A stretch of DNA of 54,234 nucleotides, taken from contig JAHNZQ020000004.1 of NCBI GenBank assembly GCA_019155205.2, positions 3,301,677 through 3,355,910 of the forward strand. The letters run 5' to 3'. Source of the DNA: Gracilaria vermiculophylla (Eukaryota; Rhodophyta; Florideophyceae; Gracilariales; Gracilariaceae). Positions within the stretch are counted from its first letter, which is position 1; every line of letters begins with the position of its first letter. Below are positions 1 to 11,639 of this stretch, piece after piece. Position numbers and translations under genes: made by a program. The notes below the pieces were generated by a model. The model was not told where the DNA came from. It made no database searches and saw nothing but the letters and a program-made list of their open reading frames with translations.

Positions 1-2
1 GC

Positions 3-428
3 GGTGCTCCGGTGTGTTGGAGCTCGCGCCAGCAGGAAGTAGTTGCACTTTCCAGTGCTGAAGCTGAGTATGTGAGTCTGTGCTCTGGGACCAAGGAGGC
101 GATCTGGCTTAGGCGACTGTGGAATGGCATCGGCAACGCAAGCGGTATGCATTTGGGCAAGGCCGTGAAGATCTTGGTTGAACCCACTACTGTGTATGTG
201 GACAACCAAGGTTGCATTGACCTCGCTCGAAATGGAGTTGTGAACAAACGAACCAAACATATTGATATTCGCTTTCACTTCACCAAAGAGGCTTTGCAGG
301 ACGAGTCCATTGAATTGCAGTACTGCCCGACTGAGTGTATGGTTGCCGACATGCTGACAAAACCACTTGGTCGCGTGAAACTGGAGAAATTCCGAGGTGA
401 GAGTGGCCTGATGCCCCTAGACCTTTGA
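3..428 (+). CDS. Ty1/copia Pol polyprotein, C-terminal RNase H domain (5' partial)
   Basis: The frame is open from base 3 to the stop at 426-428. It reads through the copia RNase H signature: SSAEAEY near the start, then VYVDNQGCIDLARN, TKHIDIRFHF, and the C-terminal VADMLTKPLGR block that precedes the Pol stop in copia elements. The acidic residues expected in the SSAEAEY and YVDNQG blocks are present. RNase H removes the RNA strand during reverse transcription in the virus-like particle. No frameshift or stop is seen in this fragment, so the copy could be fairly young, but integrase and RT lie outside the window and cannot be judged. The polypurine tract and the LTR follow within 20 bases of the stop, the usual copia layout. 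Confidence 0.9.
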   Translation, partial: GAPVCWSSRQQEVVALSSAEAEYVSLCSGTKEAIWLRRLWNGIGNASGMHLGKAVKILVEPTTVYVDNQGCIDLARNGVVNKRTKHIDIRFHFTKEALQDESIELQYCPTECMVADMLTKPLGRVKLEKFRGESGLMPLDL

Positions 429-448
429 AGTCAGTGACAGATGGGGGG

Positions 449-1008
449 TGTTGGATAAGGTGCCTATGCTGTCAGTGACAAGTAAATGTTCCGGGGACCA
501 TGGGCTGTGTTTAATGTTGACTTCGTGTGGTACACGTGTGCAGCTGTGCTATTCGGCACGTTGTTCACTACCATAGGGTTTCCAGCTGTACACATTGCAT
601 ACTCAGCTTAATGTACCCGAGATATGGTCTAGTGTAATGTGCCTCGTAATGGTAACTATACACACACATTGCTGTATGGAAACGAGTGGTGGCGGAATAC
701 AGAAAGTGTAAGGTGGTTGAGTGAATTTGTGCATTGTCATGGTCTCGAGAGTGTACGGAACTGTCATGCCTTGTTGTGCCTTGCTGTTGTAAGCATTACT
801 GAATTGTGGCTAGTACATTTATGTCACCTTACAATATGATTGGTAGTATTGAGTGTCTCGCCTTTTTAGTGTAATTTCTAATGCAACCTAGTCGGTGCGA
901 CTAAGCCACTATATAAGTCGTGGTCGAGGCACCTCTAAGTAAATCCAAGCTAGAGCTGGCGTAATTCCTTTGCATCTCCTCAACTTTCCCTTGCCCCTCT
1001 GACCTCCA
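449..1008 (+). repeat. 3' LTR of the Ty1/copia element
   Basis: The repeat begins TGTTGGATAAGG directly after the purine run ATGGGGGG. It carries a TATA-like CTATATAAG at about 910-918 that would drive transcription. The 3' border is inferred from where gypsy gag homology resumes (after GACCTCCA, ending in CA at 1007-1008). No second LTR is in the window, so the border is not confirmed. Confidence 0.5.
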
Positions 1009-2330
1009 ATAAGAATCATCCACAATGGTGCTCTCCTTCGTGAGGCCTGGCTGCACCAGCGGATGCGCTTGGCCTGTGAAGTAGAATGAAAAACACCATA
1101 CAACGGAGCCTTCCTGGACATCATTGGTACTACATGCTGAACGTAAGCGCGTGAGAAAATGCAACACCGAGATGGGGTATTTGCCTGATAAGGAGTGCTT
1201 CTTCATTTGAATATACATGCGGCGCTGGATCCTTGTGAGTCTTTCAGCGATCGACGCTTCGTAAAGAGTGGAGCTGTCACTCAACCTGTATGTGTCATAA
1301 TCCACCACTTTGGGGAAGAGGTCATTAAGCGGAACGACCTTCCTGACCCTTTTGCTCTTCTCCTTGGGTGGTATACTGTCCTCCGGGTTGGATCTGTTCA
1401 AGGATACGGAGTCTGAGCTTCTCTCCTAATCGGTGTCTCGCTTTCTTTTTTTCCGTCTCCGTTTTTTTCAGCCTCTTTCCTTGAGGTGGTCTGGGCTACT
1501 GACGTCACCCACGTTATCGCGATCCACACGGAAAGCATCCTGTCCTCCTCTTCTTTGATACACTCCTTCCTGCCTCGTATCCTGTCTTCCTCCACGAGGC
1601 GTCAGGTCCGGACGGTGCATTGCAAGATTCCTGAGGTGGTCCCGTATATCAACGGCAGTATCCTTTCCTCCTCTGGCGAATGGGATGGCAGTATCCTTTC
1701 CTTCTCTGCCAGGGGTCACCTCAGGTGTTGATAAAGGAAACCTCTCCTGTACGGAATAATAACTTTAAAACGCAGCTGCGGGGAGCACCTGCGCGGTTTG
1801 CGAGCGAATCTTTGCACGGACAACATCTGAGGTCACCTAAAGGAAGGGGTCGGAATCCAGCAAAGCATCCACAACACGGTGAACGCTCTTTCTCGCAATT
1901 TCCTTAACAAGGACGTGGCGGCGCGCTTTGAAGTATACTTCAACACTTGCAGGTATTCTTTCGACCAGCTCCTGTGAGAACCAACACGTATGGCTTGAGA
2001 CCGGCGATTCTAGGAGGGATTTAGCTTTCGGATGTTCGCGTCCATGCAGCTCCTGAGGTGCCGGCTGCGATGCCATGTGTGGTCAATTGACCTCCACGTC
2101 GGGGCCCCGAAGGGGTGTCTCGAGAGATTTCCCTTGCTTTCGCTTGTGCACTCTCCTAAGGCAATTCCGGAGCCGCTGCATCGAAGACTCATGATGATTA
2201 AAAGTCTTTCAGGGTCCTCCGGTCTGACGGCCATCAACCGGGGATCACTTCTCCTGCTGCGCCCACTAACCGAGCTGGTTGCTGGAGTGTCCTGTAGGTG
2301 GGTATCCATTGAAAGTTCTAAGGGGTCCAT
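1009..2330 (-). pseudogene. Ty3/gypsy gag, decayed, truncated by a copia insertion
   Basis: The start MDPLELSMDTHLQD at 2330 aligns with MDPSEHPMETPLQD of the copy at 9365. Further on, VVDALLDSDPF (near 1850) and PLNDLFPKVVDYDTYRLSD followed by FLTRLRSACSTNDVQEG (1100-1350) match the same order of blocks in that copy. The blocks fall in different frames and are separated by stops, so no full Gag can be made. The last stretch of the open frame, below about 1008, is antisense copia LTR and not Gag. Gag builds the virus-like particle that packages the element RNA. No CCHC zinc knuckle is seen. Confidence 0.8.
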
Positions 2331-2462
2331 ATAGGGGTACGTCGGGGGTGATTTTCTTCCACATCCGATTCACAGTAAGGAAGAATTTCACTGTTGGGGT
2401 CGGATCACTGTTAAATAGAAGCACTGTTCCGTCGCTACTTTTGCGATTCATTCGGAAACTGA

Positions 2463-2482
2463 CCTTCTGATTCTGGAGACCA
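2463..2482 (-). promoter_or_regulatory. Primer-binding site of gypsy copy A
   Basis: Two bases inside the LTR the minus strand reads TGGTCTCCAGAATCAGAAGG. The other copies read TGGTCTCCCGACTTAGAAGG. TGG pairs with the CCA end of a primer tRNA. The tRNA species is not identified here. Confidence 0.6.
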
Positions 2483-2484
2483 GG

Positions 2485-3037
2485 TGTGGTACCGTCAGTT
2501 CACCTTTCAAGGTAGTAGCGCACAATGTCCGTCAGCGGGTTTGGTTGACTCCAAAGGCGGGAGCTCGTAAAGATAGCCTCCGGAAATCGCTGTCACGAGC
2601 CGCGGGAATTCTAAGAGGGGATCCCCAAACATTAAGCGGAGGGGAAGGCTCACTAGGCGTACAATGCTTCTACAGGTGTTGCTACGCGGCGACCTGGGAA
2701 TCGGCAGCTTGGAAACCTCAGAATGATCCACGAGAGTCTCACACCGGATAAATAGATGAAGACTCAAGGTTGTTTGGTTTACTTACCTAGAATTGGAGCT
2801 CGACTGGCAAATTAAGTACGAATTTGGGAGCCAGCCTTGGCAGTTCTTGCTACTGTAGTAATTACGGGCACAAATTAACAAAAATAAATATAAATTCTAT
2901 CGTCCCTCTAGGATAGTGTAGCGCACGCAGGCCGAATTGTGCACTACGTGGCTCTGTTTATAAACTAAAAGCCTTCTTTAGGAACATCCCGTCGTAAAGC
3001 CACACCACCATAATAATTTAAGATTCACTGTACGACA
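2485..3037 (-). repeat. 5' LTR of gypsy copy A (reverse strand)
   Basis: This 553-bp block starts TGTGGTACCGTCAG and ends ACTGTACGACA in plus-strand reading, the reverse complement of the family ends TGTAGTACAGT...GACAGTACCACA. It is clearly more diverged than the copies at 52422 and 53571, so it is an older insertion. Confidence 0.85.
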
Positions 3038-4813
3038 GTACATAGGAGACTAATTAAACTTGCTGGCGCAATTCCCGTCCGTTTACACGATGGACTTCGG
3101 CGTACCAAAGACAACGCGTATCGAGCGACGTAGCACCTGTGCTAGACGGATTCCTGTCACGCGTGCTGTACCCTCCGGCGGCCCGCTCGCTGCAGCATAG
3201 GGGCCGGATCGCACCTGTCTTGCACGGATAATTTTCGTAATTCTGCCATTTATTTAATTAGTTATTTCGGCCATTTCGACCATAGTGCTACAGTACTTAG
3301 CGCAACGGGACTCTGTCCGTCGCGCCCAGAAAGTCTCACGAAGCGGTATATTTAATCTGAACCAGTCGCCCATGCAAGTGACTCTCTCGATCTTAGAGAA
3401 TTTCACCGTGGATGACGGACGTCAAGCGCAATTTACTCCGAGAGCCATTGTGTGGACTATTTTCTCCTTCGTTCATGTTTGCCGTCGTACGAGGTTAGCC
3501 CCACCGGACCTCTGGCTTGCCACTTTTCAAACCACGTCCGACACCCACTCAAAGCAGCTCTTCCGATACCCGCGTGGCCCAAGATGCTCCCTTACAGCAC
3601 CGATATAGACCGATATACTACGAGGATATCTCACCGAACCCACGGAAACCATCTCAATCGTAATACTTGCTGGATCCCGGGTTTCTTCATTTGTTTTTCC
3701 TAGTGCACCCGTTGCGATGGCATGGCCTTAAAGTGACGCTTGGCTCGTTTTTCTCGCCTGAGATAGGCTCTGCCTCTGAAACATCTCGCAAGAGGAAGGT
3801 TTCGAACATCCTTAATGGTAATTTTCCCTTTAGAACATTGCACTACTGAGTGGTCCCCCATCTTCCTGTAAGATACTTTCTCTCTTTGGGGCCTCGCACA
3901 TCTTAGTGGTTTTCCGCCTTAGAAACGGAGATCCACTGGCAGATTCTATTTGAAGTTCTTTGTCCGTTGCACTGGTTGTCCACTTTGGAAATTAGCCATT
4001 GTCGAATCTTCACTGTCCAGGCCGATACTTGAAATGGGCCGGAAAATGCCTTGAGCCATGTCGGTAACGACCCGAAAGAGGTTACACAAAGGGAATGAAA
4101 AGTGCCACGTGGCGTTTCTCAAGACAACTGGTGCAAACCAGGTGGACCGTAAAACGCTGGTGGCTGAGCCGGATACCTCATCATCAAGATCCGGGCCATC
4201 CAACAGACATTAAGGTGGTATCCCCGCCGTTGTGGATGGTAGAAAACACCCTTGTGGTTCTCGTGAAACATCAGATCCACACCTTTAAGATAATACAGGC
4301 TGTCCTGGCTAAAGAACTAGAATCCTGCCGAAGGCACTTTGAAATTCTGTTGACAAATGTCCCCTAAGAGCTTCGTGGGCTGCGGTCTGATGTGGATACG
4401 ATTCCTTAATGTTTCTACTTACCGGTTTCTTACTTTGACGGCGTGCATGGTCGATTTAATCGAGTTCACGTTCGACTAGGGTCAGTCGAGAAAGCAAAGC
4501 TTGCTTTCGCACCAGCGGCACAAACCGCAGGCTTACAGTGTGACGAACTTCGGGAGGCTGAAAATGCGCGCCAAAATCGGAATGATCGAAAGAACCGTCA
4601 TCAACACAGGAACTCCTTCTCGAACTTGGAATCGACTTCCTAGGATTGTGTGCCCTCAATGAAGGCCTCTGACCATGACCGCCAGAAGCACGGATCCCGT
4701 TCCATATAGTCGTTGGGTCACTGGCCATCAATGGGGCGATCGGATCCCCATCGAAGGGTAAAAAATACTTCTGGCTTCATGCGCTGTAGCCCACTAATTG
4801 CCTCTACAAGGAG

Positions 4814-5152
4814 GTGCACTCATACTCATGTTTTTCGTTAGAACGTTCCTCTTCAAGCAGGACACCCCATGACACAGATGCTGTGAAGGACTGCATTAAA
4901 CGAATGCCGCTCTCTATTAGGAACCAAAACTTTACAGGAGGTGATCCAATTCCGGTGGTAGACTTCCTAATCCGCTTTATTTTGGAAGCCAATATCCTCA
5001 ATATGAAAAAGGCCCAAGCATATCTTATGTTACCGTACTATTTACGAAAAGTCACTGAAGACCGATCCCTTTCAGTTCAAACTTCATCTCTGGCGTCCAA
5101 GGGAGGAGGGTTTTTGCTAACCCAAGGTTGTGAAGTTACTCTAACACTCTGA
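4814..5152 (+). pseudogene. Gag remnant of the second gypsy family
   Basis: A 112-codon open stretch contains the block FTGGDPIPVVDFLIRF, about 20 residues, and then KKAQAYLMLPYYLR. This matches the general gypsy capsid pattern F-x-G-x-DP-x-x-V-x-x-FL followed by an Ala-rich helix that ends LP-x-x-L. It is unlike the Gag at 9365-11637 beyond that general pattern. The frame is lost on both sides. Function in a living element would be particle assembly; this copy cannot provide it. The assignment rests on pattern alone, supported by RT and RNase H traces downstream on the same strand. Confidence 0.5.
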
Positions 5153-7245
5153 CGCGACTAATACTGGCATTCAGTCTGTTGTTCCTGAACTCCAGGACCC
5201 TTGCCAATAGACTGGGAAACCGGATTCTGACTTGTGGATACGTTTGAATAAGGCTGTTCACCGCTGTGAAAATTTTTATGCCGCAGGGCAATATTGTACG
5301 ATGTTTATTGATGGGTTGGATCCAATAACCGAGATATTTGTTGCCTGTCATCAAAACAGAACTACATAGGGTGCAATGCCTTGAGCTGGTGTAATGCGCC
5401 CGTGCCGAGGGAGATGCACTCTGTGGGAGAAACTCCGGTTGCTTGCAGAATCGGGCAAAGACACTGATGATTGGTTCAAATACCTTTCTTCTTTCACTGG
5501 GCAACAGTAGTATAATCCCCAAGTAGGCCATGATGGTGTGCATCCTGTCCACAGTGATGGTTAGGCAGCTTTTACAACGTAATCACCTTCTACAAGGGAT
5601 GGGAAGGCTCGTATGGTAGAGCCACGGGAGCTCCGCAGGTTGCACAGACCCTCAACAGAGGTAGTAACCGAGCTCCAGCCGCTTGCTTGCGGTATGCAAA
5701 CGGCATTAAAAGGGTTCAGCGCTCTCGTTGGGTCCACATTTGAAATCCTGGTACACCAGCCAGAAATCGGAACACCGATGTTTGAGTACCTCCATCTGGA
5801 GTTGTTTGCCATTTGAGCTACACTCCGGAGCGAAACTCCACGCAGAACCTTTTTTCATGATAGGAGATGGCTCAAGTGATGGCTAACTACGAAGCATTGC
5901 GCTGGGAAAATAAGACTGCAATCCCTACGACGTTTTATCTCTGTGCAAAAACGTATTTGCCCAACGAGCTGGCTCACGCCACACTCCCATCGCATAAACT
6001 ATCACCAAGGCTAATTGGATACTTTCTCAACACCAATAAAATTCTTGGCTTCGCCGCATGCAAGAGCAATCATCTGCAACTGGATAGTGAACTTGTTGTG
6101 GAGGAAGCAGAGCGAGAGCTCAATAAAAAGCCCTGTCAGGACACCTATCTGAGGAAGTCTCTTCTTAGGGAAAGTTACTTTTAGAGAGGAAGCTGATGAT
6201 GGCCAGGGCGCCGCCACCTTGCCTTTTGGTTAAACTCTTCACGAGAAAAGACACCGAAAACGCTGAGTCTGAGCATTCAGATGTTCTGCGTCGACCAGAG
6301 ATACGGGTAAAGCACAATCGGATCCAAGATCGAATCATGGTGATGGCGAGGCGAATCGTAAAGGTTTAAACTGATGTCCGACTGCACGTACAGTATATGG
6401 TGCGATAAATCTCAGTTTTTGAAACTGAAGCAGTGCCGTGTTTCGTCATCGCGTCGGTGCTTTGTCAGCGTCTGCGCTCTCGCATTCACCGAGAAGTGTT
6501 ACTCGCAAACAATGGTACTTTAAAAAAGATGGGAAATATTGATGTGGTCGTCCGATTGAGAAGATCGGTGTTAAAGCTCACTTTCAATTAGTACCATTCC
6601 ATGGCCCCGCCAGTCCTCCTCGGATGCAACTCCTGCGATCGGTTCACGGAAGATATCTACCGTCGCTGAAGACAGGTGGAGTTGGAAGATGGGTCCTCAA
6701 TCCCCATCGCCCGAAGACCGTTTTGGCGGGTTGCAAAAAAGCAGGTACCTCTCCCTGCCGCACAGAAATCGCCACTCGGAATTTGGGAATGTACCAAGCC
6801 CTCTTTGTGGCATCAGTGATGAGATCCCCAGCCACGCAGGTCCTCGTTCAGGTCAACTCCCGCCAATACTGTCTGAGGGTAGTTCAACGCTCTATCTCGC
6901 TTTATAAGTTGAGTCGCCTTGCTGTTGCAAACAGAATGGGGTACTTCGTCTTGGAATAGTAATTTGCAATCTCTGTTGCAAATATGGGCTACAGAACCCA
7001 GTATCTAGCTAAAATCCAGCTGATTGGCTCCGCCACGTCACACTCCTTGGCGATGATCGCCATATAGATGACCACAACTCGGCTATTTATGGCTCGTGAC
7101 GTCAGAAGATGGGAAGGTACTCGACGCGGTGGTAGACTCCGCCCTAAGCGGAATCACCGGCTTACTGAAAGGTACCGTAAAAACGGAAAAGTCTCACTGC
7201 CATATTAGTGCATCATCCCCGACCCCATATATGACTAGTTATCAA

Positions 7246-8200
7246 TCAATTGACCCCGTTAAGGCTCTCGAAGAACTGGCCTTGTTCCATGTGCTCGCTT
7301 TGCATAAGGATTGTTTTTGTGCAATATTGTGGGAATTTACCGCGATAAGAGATGGCTCGCTAGGCGAGATTAACTGTACCGAACATCGCATAAATTTTTT
7401 ACCGAGCACTCGGCCAATCGCACAAACCCCATACCGGGCTGTGCCAAAGGCTTGGGAGAAGGAAAAACTCTTAGTGGATAGCATGCTCCATGTAAAATTC
7501 AAATAGCCGGGACCATCTCCGTTTGCGTCTCTAATGTTCCTTGCGCTAGAGGCAGATAGTTCATGGAGATGCTGCGTGGAATACCGCGAAAGTATCGCCG
7601 CGACTCTTTTTAATATCTAGCGGATTCCTCTAACGGACGAGTGCATATACTCCCTCGGTGATGCTCATGTGTTCACGGCTCTCGATGCCAATTTGGGCTA
7701 TTGGCAGGTCTTCGTCACGGAGAAATACCATGAATAAACGGCATTCGTCTGCCGTTCTGGGCCCTACCGCTTCAAGTGGATGTCTTTTGGCTCCAGCAAT
7801 GTACCGGCATCATTGTAGAGGGATTTCGATATGGTCAAGAAGTGATTCAAATGGAGAACTGACTTTGTCTACTTGGAAGACATAATCTTTAATTCCAACT
7901 ACTCAGACGATTGTCTAGCCCATGTGCGAGACGAGATGAGGGTATTGAGTGATGCAGGTACCACACTGAAGTTCTGAAAGTGTAGGTTTTTTACCAAAAC
8001 TGTAAAGCATATGGGTCAAATCATCCGTCCTGGACGGCTTATGATCAAGAGGGTTCAAGGAAAGTCCCTCCTGGAGGCGCAAGAACCCAGGAAGCAAACT
8101 GCATTGGGATCCTTTCTTAAATAAGTCAACTCCTATCATCGGTTCATACTAATTTTCTTTGATACCCCCGCACAGCTTCACGCGTTTCTGCGGAACGGGT
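7246..8200 (+). pseudogene. Reverse transcriptase remnant of the second gypsy family
   Basis: The stretch before the RT core is recognisable (GEINCTEHRINFLPSTRPIAQ, then YRAVPKAWEKEKLLVDSML), equivalent to the H-x-I-x-L-x-P-x-A-x-P and E-V-x-x-ML blocks of gypsy RT. Then, across stops, come DECIYSLGDAHVFTALDANLGYWQV (palm motif A), a degraded SFGSSNVPA (canonical PFGLKNAPA), a YLED in place of YxDD, and FFTKTVKHMGQIIRPG. At least five stops break it. The damaged catalytic motifs show that it is dead. It lies 0.4 kb upstream of the RNase H trace in the usual order. Confidence 0.75.
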
Positions 8201-8255
8201 AGCTTCCAAAGCTCTCGCAATTCCCCACCGATACTTCAGCTGCTCTTTCGTTCCT

Positions 8256-8654
8256 GTTTATGGCAGTAACCACAGCTCAAATCTTGTCACTTTCTGAGTG
8301 GAGCCTCTCGTTCTCTATGAATATGGAATCCACTGACTGTCAAGTTGGCTGTGACCTGTTTCAAACAAGCTCTGAAAGAAGGCTCAAACAAACCGAATAC
8401 TGTTCCAGGACTGACAAATTTCACGAGAGGAACTATTCCGTCTCGAAGAAGGAGTGCCTCGCCGTATTGTGCGCACCCTCCTCACTAATCACCTATCTAA
8501 AGATAGTGCACTTCAACGTGTTCATGGATCATTTCTTTTTAAGATGGCAGATGAAAATTTTTGATTGTTAAGGCCCTTGAATGCGGTTCTGCCTAGCGGA
8601 ATATACGTCGGAAGTGGTTGAAAAGAAGGGCCTACAGACCGTGCAAGCCGACGC
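8256..8654 (+). pseudogene. RNase H remnant of the second gypsy family, cut by an LTR
   Basis: The open stretch 8260-8571 contains STDCQVGCDLFQ, a YCSRTDKFHERNYS block and SKKECLAVLCA, the standard gypsy RNase H order (DA-x-x-x-x-G-x-x-L-x-Q, YxSRxLxxxERNYS, xEKECLAVVxA). After a frameshift, EYTSEVVEKKGLQTVQADA (about 8597-8654) is the last RNase H helix. It stops where the gypsy LTR begins, one codon before the usual DALSR motif would be complete. The insertion of the LTR at 8655 therefore truncated this gene. Confidence 0.75.
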
Positions 8655-9208
8655 TGTAGTACAGTGGTACCAACGGAAATACGGTGGTTTGGTCTTAAGG
8701 TATAATATTCCTAAGGAGGGTTCGTAATTTATTAGCTGGGCCACGTGGTGCATAATCTCGCCCGCGTGCGCTACAGTATCCTTGAGGTATGGTAGAATTT
8801 AGTATTTATTTTAGATATTTTAAGCGGGTAGTTAGCACAGTAGTGCGACCTGCCGAGGCGGACTCCTGGCTTGATATTTAAGCTGCCGGTTAAGCTCCAC
8901 CTCTAGAGAAGTAATGACAAGCACCCTTGAGTCTTCTTCTACATTTTCCGGTTGGAGTCTCTTGTCAGTTCACGCAGATTTCTAAGCCGCCAATCCCCAG
9001 GTCGCATCATAGTAGCGCCTGTAGGAGCATTGTCCGCCCAGTGAACCTATCCTTCCGCTTGTTGTTTGCGGATCCCTTTCAGAATTCCCCCGGCTCGCGA
9101 CAGTGGATACCGGAGACCACCTTTAGGAATAAGCGCCTTTGGAGTCACTAAAAACTCCTAACGGACGTTGTGCTTTACTACCTCGACAGGAGGGCTGACA
9201 GTACCAGA
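8655..9208 (+). repeat. 5' LTR of gypsy copy B1
   Basis: 554 bp, from TGTAGTACAGT to GACAGTACCAGA; the last bases were presumably ACCACA as in the other copies. GATATTTAAG near 8873-8882 is a TATA-like candidate. The LTR sits inside the RNase H remnant of the older gypsy element. Confidence 0.9.
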
Positions 9209-9210
9209 AC

Positions 9211-9230
9211 TGGTCTCCCGACTTAGAAGG
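9211..9230 (+). promoter_or_regulatory. Primer-binding site of gypsy copy B1
   Basis: TGGTCTCCCGACTTAGAAGG starts two bases after the LTR. Its complement ends in CCA, as the 3' end of a tRNA would. The same sequence follows the LTR at 53571-54123. Confidence 0.7.
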
Positions 9231-9364
9231 TCCCAGATCCTAAAGGGTTCGCACAAGTCGCAGCAGAACCGTGTTTGTAGTTTGCAACGACCAACTGCCA
9301 ACAGTGGAACTCTTCCTTAAAGTGATCGGGAAGTGGAAGCAAATCACCCCCTACCTACCCCTCT

Positions 9365-11637
9365 ATGGACCCCTCAGAACACCCCATGGAAACCCCCCTA
9401 CAGGATCCTCAGGCAACCGGCTCCGTCGCTGGGCGCAGCACGCGAAGCGCTCCCCAGGAGTTGGCCGCCACTCTGGAGGAACCTGAAAGTCTCCTTCGGA
9501 ATCCTGGCTTCTCTGTGGAGCGTTTCAGGAATCGCCTTAGGAGAATGCATAATCGGAGGCAAGCGGAATCCCCCACAGCACCTCTGGAGAACGACGATGT
9601 GGAGGTTTAAGAACCGCACACGGCAATGCAGCCGCCACCTCAGGAGCTGCAGGGACGAGAACACCTGGAGGATAACACCCTCTTGGAGTCCCTGGCCCCG
9701 CGCCTTACAGATTGGCTCCCACAGGAGCTGGTTGAAAGAATTCCCGCACGTGTTGAAGCCCACTTCGAAGCGCGCCGTCACGCCCTTGTGGAGGACATCG
9801 CATCGGAGAGCGCTCACCGTGCTGTGGATACTTTGCTGGATTCCAATCTTTTTCTCGAGGTGATCTCAGATGTTATCCGTGCGGAGGCTCGCTCCCAAAC
9901 GGCGCGGCTGCTCCCCGCAGCGGCGTTTCAAAGTTATTCACCCGTAAAGGAGAGGTTCCCTCTATCAATACCTAAGGTAACCCGGGGCAGAGGAGGAAAG
10001 GATACTGCCACCCCCTACGCCAGAGGAGGAAAGAATACTGCCGTAGGGAAACGAGACCACCTGAGGAATCTTGCTATGCACCGTCTGGCCCTGACGCCCC
10101 GGGGAGGAGGATAGGATACCGGTCGTGACGAAGTCCACCAAAGGAGAGAAGGACAGGATACTCCTCGGGTGGATTGCGATATCGGAGGTATCATCAGCAA
10201 CCCAGACCACCTTAAGGAAAGAAGAAGAAAGAAACGGAGGAAGAAAAGACGCAAGCGAGACACCGATTGGGAGGGAAGCTCAGACTCCGAATCCGTAGAC
10301 AGCTCCAGCTCGGAAGACAGTACACCTCCCAAGGAGAAGAGCAGAATGGTCAGGAAGGTCGCCCCGCTTAACGACCTCTTCGCCAAAGTGGCGGACTATG
10401 ACACGTACAGGTTGAATGATCGCTCCACACTGTACGACGCGTCGGTCGCTAAACGACTCACGAAGATGCAGCGCCATATGGATATTCAAATAAACAAGCA
10501 CTTCTTCTCAGACGAAGACGCCAACTCGGTGTTCAATTTTCTTACGCGCTTCCGTTCAACGTGTAACACCAATGGTGTCCATGAAGGTGACGCCGTATGG
10601 TGCTTTCAGTTCTACCTCACAGGTAAAGCGCACTCGCTGGTGCATCCGCGCCTTACGGGGGGAGAACCATTGTGGATAATCCTGGAACGGAGATCTTGAC
10701 TACGTACCCGGAGGTAGACAATTTCCTCCTTAAAAGGTACGCCGCGGACGAGAAGATAGCCAATGCTGACACTGAAGTCACCTCCTACAGGCAGAACACC
10801 GGAATGACCGAGACGGAGTTCTCACAGAAGCTGTGAACGAAGGCTCTGCGGTGTGGGAAGGTGTACTCCGAACGGCGGTTGAAGTCACTGTTTGTCGAGG
10901 GACTCCTTCCCTCGATACGCGCAAGGGTGCGTAATCACTTGACCACACACCCGAAGACCACCTATACGGAGTTAGAACGTTTCGCAGAATCTTACAGGAA
11001 TACCCACCGTGCCGCTCGACACAGTCATGCTCCACTTTCGGACAAACGAGCTGCCTCAAGGACCCGTCGGGCATCCGCCCTGACGTTGGACTCCAGCTCC
11101 TCGGAGGAAGTCGACGGGCTCACGCTCGTAGAAGAGCAAGAGGCCCTTGCCCTCTCATACGCCTCCTCTCAGAGAGCCCTGTCTAGGACGAGGACACCCT
11201 CGTCTCCCACTTCGTACGCCTCGGCAGGATCTTTCAGGAGCGTCAGATTTGCGAACCCTCGAGGCTACCCACCGCCTTGCAGGATTCGCTTGTCTCCAGA
11301 GCCCGTACACTGTACGACTCTCACCCCGGCAATTAGGGCCGCCAGCCTACAGGAAAGAGAGAAAAACCTCCAGGACCTGAAGGACACACCAACGGAGAGC
11401 GGAGGTTACCGAAACGCGTATCGCGACATCCGCTCCCTTCAAGAAAACTACGGTTACCGTGCTCCACCGGGAGTGCAGCCTGTCCCACTGTCACTAGCAC
11501 CCGCAACGCAGGCGCCGGTGTCCCATCCGGTTTCACCTCAAGGGAACACGTCGCATCGCGATGCCCAACCGCAGCAGCCGTCCCCGCCTGGAAACCAGCC
11601 CCCCGCCAACCAGGAAAACCCTCAGAGCCACGCGTAG
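9365..11637 (+). pseudogene. Ty3/gypsy gag of copy B1 (two in-frame stops, one frameshift)
   Basis: Gag begins MDPSEHPMETPLQD at 9365. The frame continues through stops at 9608 (TAA) and 10112 (TAG) to about 10660 and then shifts. Copy A has two extra bases at that point (GGAGAGCACC against GGAGAACC), so B1 suffered a small deletion. Domains in order: an acidic N-terminus; a very basic KERRRKKRRKKRRKR run (about 10215-10255); a Ser/acidic linker; the capsid-like region PLNDLFAKVADYDTYRLND ... HSLVHPRL; then, across a stop at about 10834, KALRCGKVYSERRLKSLFVEGL, the typical gypsy capsid motif; and a Pro/Ser-rich tail. No CCHC knuckle is seen. Gag packages the element RNA. The basic run may bind nucleic acid or act as a nuclear localisation signal (inference). 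Confidence 0.85.
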
Positions 11638-11639
11638 AG

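Larger units (their letters stand above)
1..1008 (+). mobile_element. Ty1/copia retrotransposon, 3' end (element continues left of window)
   Basis: The last part of a copia-type pol (RNase H) is followed by a G-rich polypurine tract at about 441-448 and a long terminal repeat that starts TGTTGG at 449. The 5' part lies outside the window. The right edge is put near 1008 because homology to the reverse-strand gypsy gag starts directly after it, which suggests that this copia element landed inside that gag. The duplicated target bases cannot be checked because the left end is missing. Confidence 0.7.
1009..3037 (-). mobile_element. Ty3/gypsy retrotransposon copy A, 5' part, reverse strand
   Basis: Read on the minus strand, the order is 5' LTR (3037-2485), primer-binding site (2482-2463), leader, and gag from 2330 down to about 1009, where the copia LTR interrupts it. 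LTR, primer site and gag all match the forward gypsy sequence at 8655-11637. The five bases right of the LTR are GTACA; the matching left duplication is not in the window. Confidence 0.85.
3038..8654 (+). mobile_element. Old, heavily decayed Ty3/gypsy element (second family), cut at its 3' end
   Basis: Three traces in the right order show a gypsy-type element: a Gag block (4800-5150), RT blocks (7240-8200) and RNase H (8256-8654). They are full of stops and frameshifts and are only distantly like the gypsy copies on either side, so this is another, older family. The RNase H is cut by the LTR at 8655. LTRs were not found. A TGGATCCCGGGTTTC at about 3671 could be a primer-binding site but this is weak. 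3038-4800 and 5153-7095 hold only short frames that I cannot assign, presumably remnants of leader, Gag C-terminus and protease. Confidence 0.65.
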
